The position numbers and the translations under genes were made by a program. A stretch of DNA of 64,000 nt from Sciurus carolinensis (lineage: Eukaryota > Chordata > Mammalia > Rodentia > Sciuridae), in contig NC_062219.1 of assembly GCF_902686445.1 (NCBI RefSeq), positions 111,043,160-111,107,159 of the forward strand, read 5' to 3'. Numbering within the stretch: position 1 is the stretch's first letter; each line of letters begins with the position of its first letter. Below the pieces are notes generated by a model. That model saw only the letters and a list, made by a program, of their open reading frames with translations. It had not been told where the DNA came from and did no database searches. Shown here one piece after another: positions 60,120 through 64,000 of the stretch.

Positions 60120-60300
60120 AATCCTGTGTACCACCTGCTACATGCTGGATACTGTTTTAAACCCTTATCTGTGTCTTATCTCATGTATTCTTTCTTCGGT
60201 CTATTCAGGAGATAGTTTCTATTGCTGAACCCACTTTCCAGATGAGGACCCTGAAGCACAGAAATTAGGTAACTTGCCCAAGGGTGATGGCTATAATATG
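60120..60300 (-). mobile_element. MIR SINE, antisense
   Basis: ccagatgaggaccctgaagc then acttgcccaagggtgatggc is the reversed MIR core. Confidence 0.75.
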
Positions 60301-61682
60301 TAAAGCGATAGGAAGGAAATAGATGGTTGCATGTACTATATGGAAAAGGAAAGTAGTGGGGAAGTTTTATATTTTTTTCCATTCTGGTTTACATCTGGAA
60401 GAATTTCTTGAATTTGCTGTCTTAAGGTTACTAGCATCCCTAATTTCAATGCCGGTGAAGACATTTTCCTTTATTTTTTCTTCTCTTTAGCCACTTCAGT
60501 TAATTTCTTAACAGAATCACATTTTAAAGATAGCATTTATCACATTCGATTTACAAAAGTGAAACCTCATTATTGCAAGTCTGCAGTTTCTTAAACCATA
60601 TTTGATAAGGGATTCTGTCTTTCAGAATTCCTCAAAACATACGAAGTGCCAAGGACTTTCAGTTACTTACATATTAGTAGAAATCATATTGCTCACCTCT
60701 TAATCATTAGGAGAGAGGGACTTTGGTTACAAAGAATAGAGATAAAGTAGTTTGAACCTTAAAGAAAATTGAGGAGTAGGGAACTTCAAATGGCAAAGTG
60801 TACTGTATTACTGTGGGAAAAAGAAAATTCTAGAGAAAAGTGGAAGGAAGTTGAAAAGTTTTCAGAAATGGCATGAGAAGAAGTCAGAAGCCAACTTTTG
60901 TTTCAGAATTTTGCCTAATTTGACCCTCGTGGAAAGAGAACAGAATTTTCTTGTGACCCTTCTTACAACTACATAAACTGAGGATAGTCCAAAAACATAC
61001 AGGTTAAAGAGGTTTCTGTACATTACTTGGGGACCTGACCACCATTTAAGTCAGTATATATGTGGGAAGATACATTCTGAATTTAAAATAGACTTTTAGG
61101 ATACAACATATTTGTGAATTTGAGGATTTTGTATTTTAGTTCTAAATGTAATTTTTTGAGACTGCAGATTTTCAGTGAGTCATGATGACTGCTTGTCATC
61201 TCTAAATTCTTTTATGAAACTTGTTCTCTGTGAAACAGAAAAACTACTAGTATTAAAGATGACTATTAAGTAAAACTTGGTATCCTTTCCTGATTGCTTA
61301 TGAGATTATTTAGGAAGATCTTGTTTCCTTATATATAAGAACTTGGCAGTGGTGTTTGAGCTTTTATATAATTTATGTTCAAATTTCTGGCAGTGTCCTG
61401 AAGTAATGTCCTGATACTAGCTAAAAGTTGTATATTATTTTTACTACTAATAATAGAAGTACTGATTACTTAAGAGAACAAGGTCAGTTTTTGCAGGATA
61501 CTGAAGCAAATATGAGAGTTGTGTTTCAATAAGAAAACAACTGTGATTGGTGTATAGACTATGTAAAGATCATGGATTCTTATAGAGGCTGGGGATCACA
61601 GTTACATATACATTCACATATATTATTCAATATATTGTTTTGAAAATAGTTACATTTCATGTACACAAATTTCTCATTTATC
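60301..61682. other. Non-coding intronic DNA
   Basis: AT-rich unique sequence, no gene seen. Confidence 0.5.
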
Positions 61683-61853
61683 TTCTTGTGTGTAGCCCTG
61701 TGGATGGAACCCTGGGGTGCTTTACCATTGAACTACATCTCCAATCCTTTTTATTTGTTATTTTGAGATAGGTTCTCACTCAGTTGCCCAGTCTGGCCAT
61801 GACCCTGCCTTAACCTCCTGAGTAACTGGTTTTGCAGATGAACCTGACAGGAT
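61683..61853 (-). mobile_element. Dimeric ID + B1/Alu-like SINE, antisense, diverged
   Basis: gatggaaccctggggtgctt, gaactacatctccaatcctt, then gagataggttctcactcag and cttaacctcctgagtaac. Confidence 0.82.
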
Positions 61854-62290
61854 GTGTATCTTCTAAGCACACTAAAGATGGAAATATAGCTGACCCTCAG
61901 GAATTCAGATACCAGTGAAAGAAAAATTTTGTGTACTGTTTCTGATCTCTACTCTCCACAATCTTTCATTTTTCTCAATCTGGACTGTTTTTTACCCCAG
62001 GGACAACATACCACCAGCAGTTCCCAAACTAGTTTCATCTCCAGAGAGAAGCAGACCCAATTCTCTGCATTATCAATCTGAGATCTCTGGAAATGGTCTC
62101 TGATTGACCCAGTTTTTGTCAGATGTCCAGGACTGGACCTGGCAATGTAGCTAGAAGGCAGGGACTTGTTCTCTCTCTCAAACATAGAGGATTGTGGGGT
62201 AAACTTACAGAGATGTAGTCAGCAAGAGTAGACAGTGCCTTAGCTACTTACTATTCTAGAACACCCGTCCATTCATCCCTTTGACATTTG
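61854..62290. other. Non-coding intronic DNA
   Basis: No gene or confident repeat seen. Confidence 0.5.

Positions 62291-62330
<40 letters not shown>
62291..62330. repeat. (CA)n microsatellite
   Basis: About 17 CA units, slightly interrupted at the right end. Confidence 0.95.
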
Positions 62331-62384
62331 ATTGATCTTGAGACTAGTCATGTTTTATTTCAAATGTTTTTAATAATCTAAACA

Positions 62385-62462
62385 TATTTTTCCTTCCTTC
62401 CTTCTTTCCTTCCTTCCCACCCCCTCCCCACAATGAATCTTGCTATGTTGCATAGGCTGACA
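62385..62462 (-). mobile_element. Pyrimidine tract with a B1-like SINE remnant
   Basis: A ttcc-repeat tract followed by cttgctatgttgcataggct, a remnant of the B1/Alu left arm in antisense. It abuts the L1 on the right. Confidence 0.5.
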
Positions 62463-62686
62463 TTTATGTTTATTTTTTTTTATTTTTATTTTTTTTATTG
62501 TAAACAAATGGGATACATGTTGTTTCTCTGTTTGTACATGGCGTAAAGGCATACCATTTGTGTAATCATAAATTTACATAGGGTAATGTTGTTTGATTCA
62601 TTCTGTTATTTTTTTCCCTTCCCCCCAACCCTCCCACCCCTCTTTTCCCTCTATACAGTCCTTCCTTCCTCCATTCTTGCCCCCCT

Positions 62687-62722
62687 CCCTAAACCTAACT
62701 CTAACCCTAACACTAACCCTTC
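62687..62722 (-). repeat. Telomere-like CCCTAA repeats inside the L1 3' UTR
   Basis: ccctaaacctaactctaacc then ctaacactaaccc; same place and nearly the same variants as at 11193. Confidence 0.86.
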
Positions 62723-62742
62723 CCACCCCCCATTATGTGTCA

Positions 62743-64000
62743 TCATCCACTTATTAGTGATATCATTCTTCCTTTGGTTTTTTGAGATTGGCTTATCTCA
62801 CTTAGCATGATATTCTCCAATTTCGTCCATTTGCCTGCAAATGCCATAATTTTATCATTCTTTATGGCTGAGTAATATTCCATTGTATATATATACCACA
62901 TTTTCTTTATCCATTCATCAATTGAAGGACATCTAGGTTGGTTCCACAATCTGGCTATTGTGAACTGAGCAGCTATGAACATTGATGTGGCTGTATCTCT
63001 GTAATATGCTGATTTTAAGTCTTTTGGGTATAGGCCAAGGAGTGGGATAGCTGGATCAAATGGTGGTTCCATTCCAAGTTTTCTAAGGAGTCTCCATACT
63101 GCTTTCCAGAGTGGCTGCACTAATTTGCAGCCCCACCAGCAATGTATGAGTGTACCTTTCTCCCCACATCCTCGCCAACACCTGTTGTTGCTTGTATTCT
63201 TGATAATCGATATTCTAACTGGGGTGAGATGGAATCTTAGGGTGGTTTTGATTTGCATTTCTCTTATTACTAGAGATGTTGAACATTTTTCCATATGTTT
63301 GTTGATTGCTTGTAGATCTTCTTCTGTGAAGTGTCTATTCATTTCCTTAGCCCATTTGTCGATTGGATTATTTGCATTCTTGGTGTAGAGTTCTTTGAGT
63401 TCTTTATAGATTCTGGAGATTAGTGCTCTATCTGAAGTATGATTGGCAAAGATTTTCTCCCACTCTGTAGGCTCTTTCTTCGCATTGCTGATAGTTTCCT
63501 TTGCTGAGAGAAAGCTTTTTAGTTTGAATCTATCCGAGTTGTTGATTCGTGCTTTTATTTCTTGTGCTATGGGAGTCCTGTTGAGGAAGTCTGGTCCTAA
63601 GCTGACATGTTGAAGCTCTGGACCTACTTTTTCTTCTATAAGATGCAAGGTCTCTGGTCTGATTCCGAGATCCTTAATCCATTTTGAGTTTAGTTTCGTG
63701 CATGGTGAGAGATATGGGTTTAGTTTCATTCTGTTGCATATGGATTTCCAATTCTCCCAGCACCATTCATTCAAGAGGCTATCTTTTCTCCATTGCATAT
63801 TTTGGCCCCTTTGTCTAGTATGAGAAAATTGTATTTATTTGGGTTTGTGTTCATGTCCTCTATTCTGTACCATTGATCCACCTTTCTATTTTGGTACCAA
63901 TACAATGCCGTTTTGTTACTATTGCTTGTAGTAGAGTTGAAGATCTGGTATTGCGATACCCCCGCTTCCCTCTTTCTGCCAAGGATTGCTTTAGCTATTC
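62743..64000 (-). pseudogene. L1 ORF2 C-terminal part, open for 351 codons then frame-broken
   Basis: From 63798 down to the stop at 62743 the frame is continuous, covering the region from the NEWCWENW block to the C/H cluster ([16 protein letters not shown]) and the C-terminal end. This is the longest unbroken stretch of this domain in the window. To the right of 63798 the frame is lost through single-base shortfalls in homopolymers relative to the other copies (for example four T instead of five before ggcccc). These may be real mutations or base-calling errors. The RT and endonuclease domains are outside the window. Confidence 0.88.

Larger units (their letters stand above)
62466..64000 (-). 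mobile_element. Third young LINE-1, antisense, running off the right edge
   Basis: The left end is the poly(A) tail read as T; then the 3' UTR with the pyrimidine tract, CCCTAA-like repeats (62687-62722) and the ORF2 stop at 62743. Nearly identical to the copy at 10991 over the shared part. The 5' portion is outside the window, so full length is unknown. Confidence 0.94.

Overview
This is a mammalian nuclear window, almost certainly from a squirrel-family rodent (Sciuridae). The evidence is the repeat content: dimeric SINEs joining a B1/Alu-like half to an ID (tRNA-Ala-derived) half, lone ID elements, and a LINE-1 lineage whose 3' UTR has a pyrimidine/purine tract with CCCTAA-like motifs. The species is inferred from repeat style, not from an alignment. 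No bacterial, viral or new defence-type system was found.

The one host gene I can support is SUPT3H (SPT3 homologue of the SAGA/TFTC coactivator), on the + strand. Three consecutive coding exons are visible, at 31181-31267, 34050-34140 and 47871-48010. They have matching splice phases and an open frame encoding the histone-fold segment and the acidic/lysine-rich segment after it. No neighbouring SUPT3H exon was recognised, so positions 1-31180 and 48011-64000 are read as intron.

Layout. 1-2110: old antisense L1, followed by a 109-codon frame of unknown origin. 3217-3907: a U6 snRNA pseudogene, an ID segment and a 5'-truncated L1, all in minus orientation and framed by a short direct repeat, probably one chimeric retrocopy. 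4.6-10.7 kb: old L1, SINEs, a decayed repeat, L2 and MIR. 10991-17922: a full-length minus-strand L1 with a perfect 13-bp target-site duplication, a GC-rich 5' UTR carrying about 135-bp monomers, and frameshifted ORF1 and ORF2. 17.9-31 kb: mostly plain intron with SINEs, an RPL23A processed pseudogene inside an ancient LINE, and a MaLR LTR. 31.2-48 kb: the SUPT3H exons; the second visible intron holds several old L1s plus a second full-length L1 (40333-46196, + strand) inserted with an imperfect 16-bp duplication. 48-62 kb: intron with SINEs, decayed L1s, a truncated young L1 3' end, a second LTR, L2 and MIR. 62466-64000: a third young L1 on the minus strand that runs out of the window.

The most interesting material is in the young L1s. 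The two full-length copies share the first ~60-95 bp and the last ~160 bp of the 5' UTR but have unrelated central modules, each made of different tandem units (about 135 bp against about 178 bp). The young 3' UTRs carry telomere-like TTAGGG runs beside a G-quadruplex-capable purine tract. ORF1 differs between copies by a 33-bp (11-residue) coiled-coil repeat unit. Coordinates of ancient repeats are approximate because they were judged by eye.
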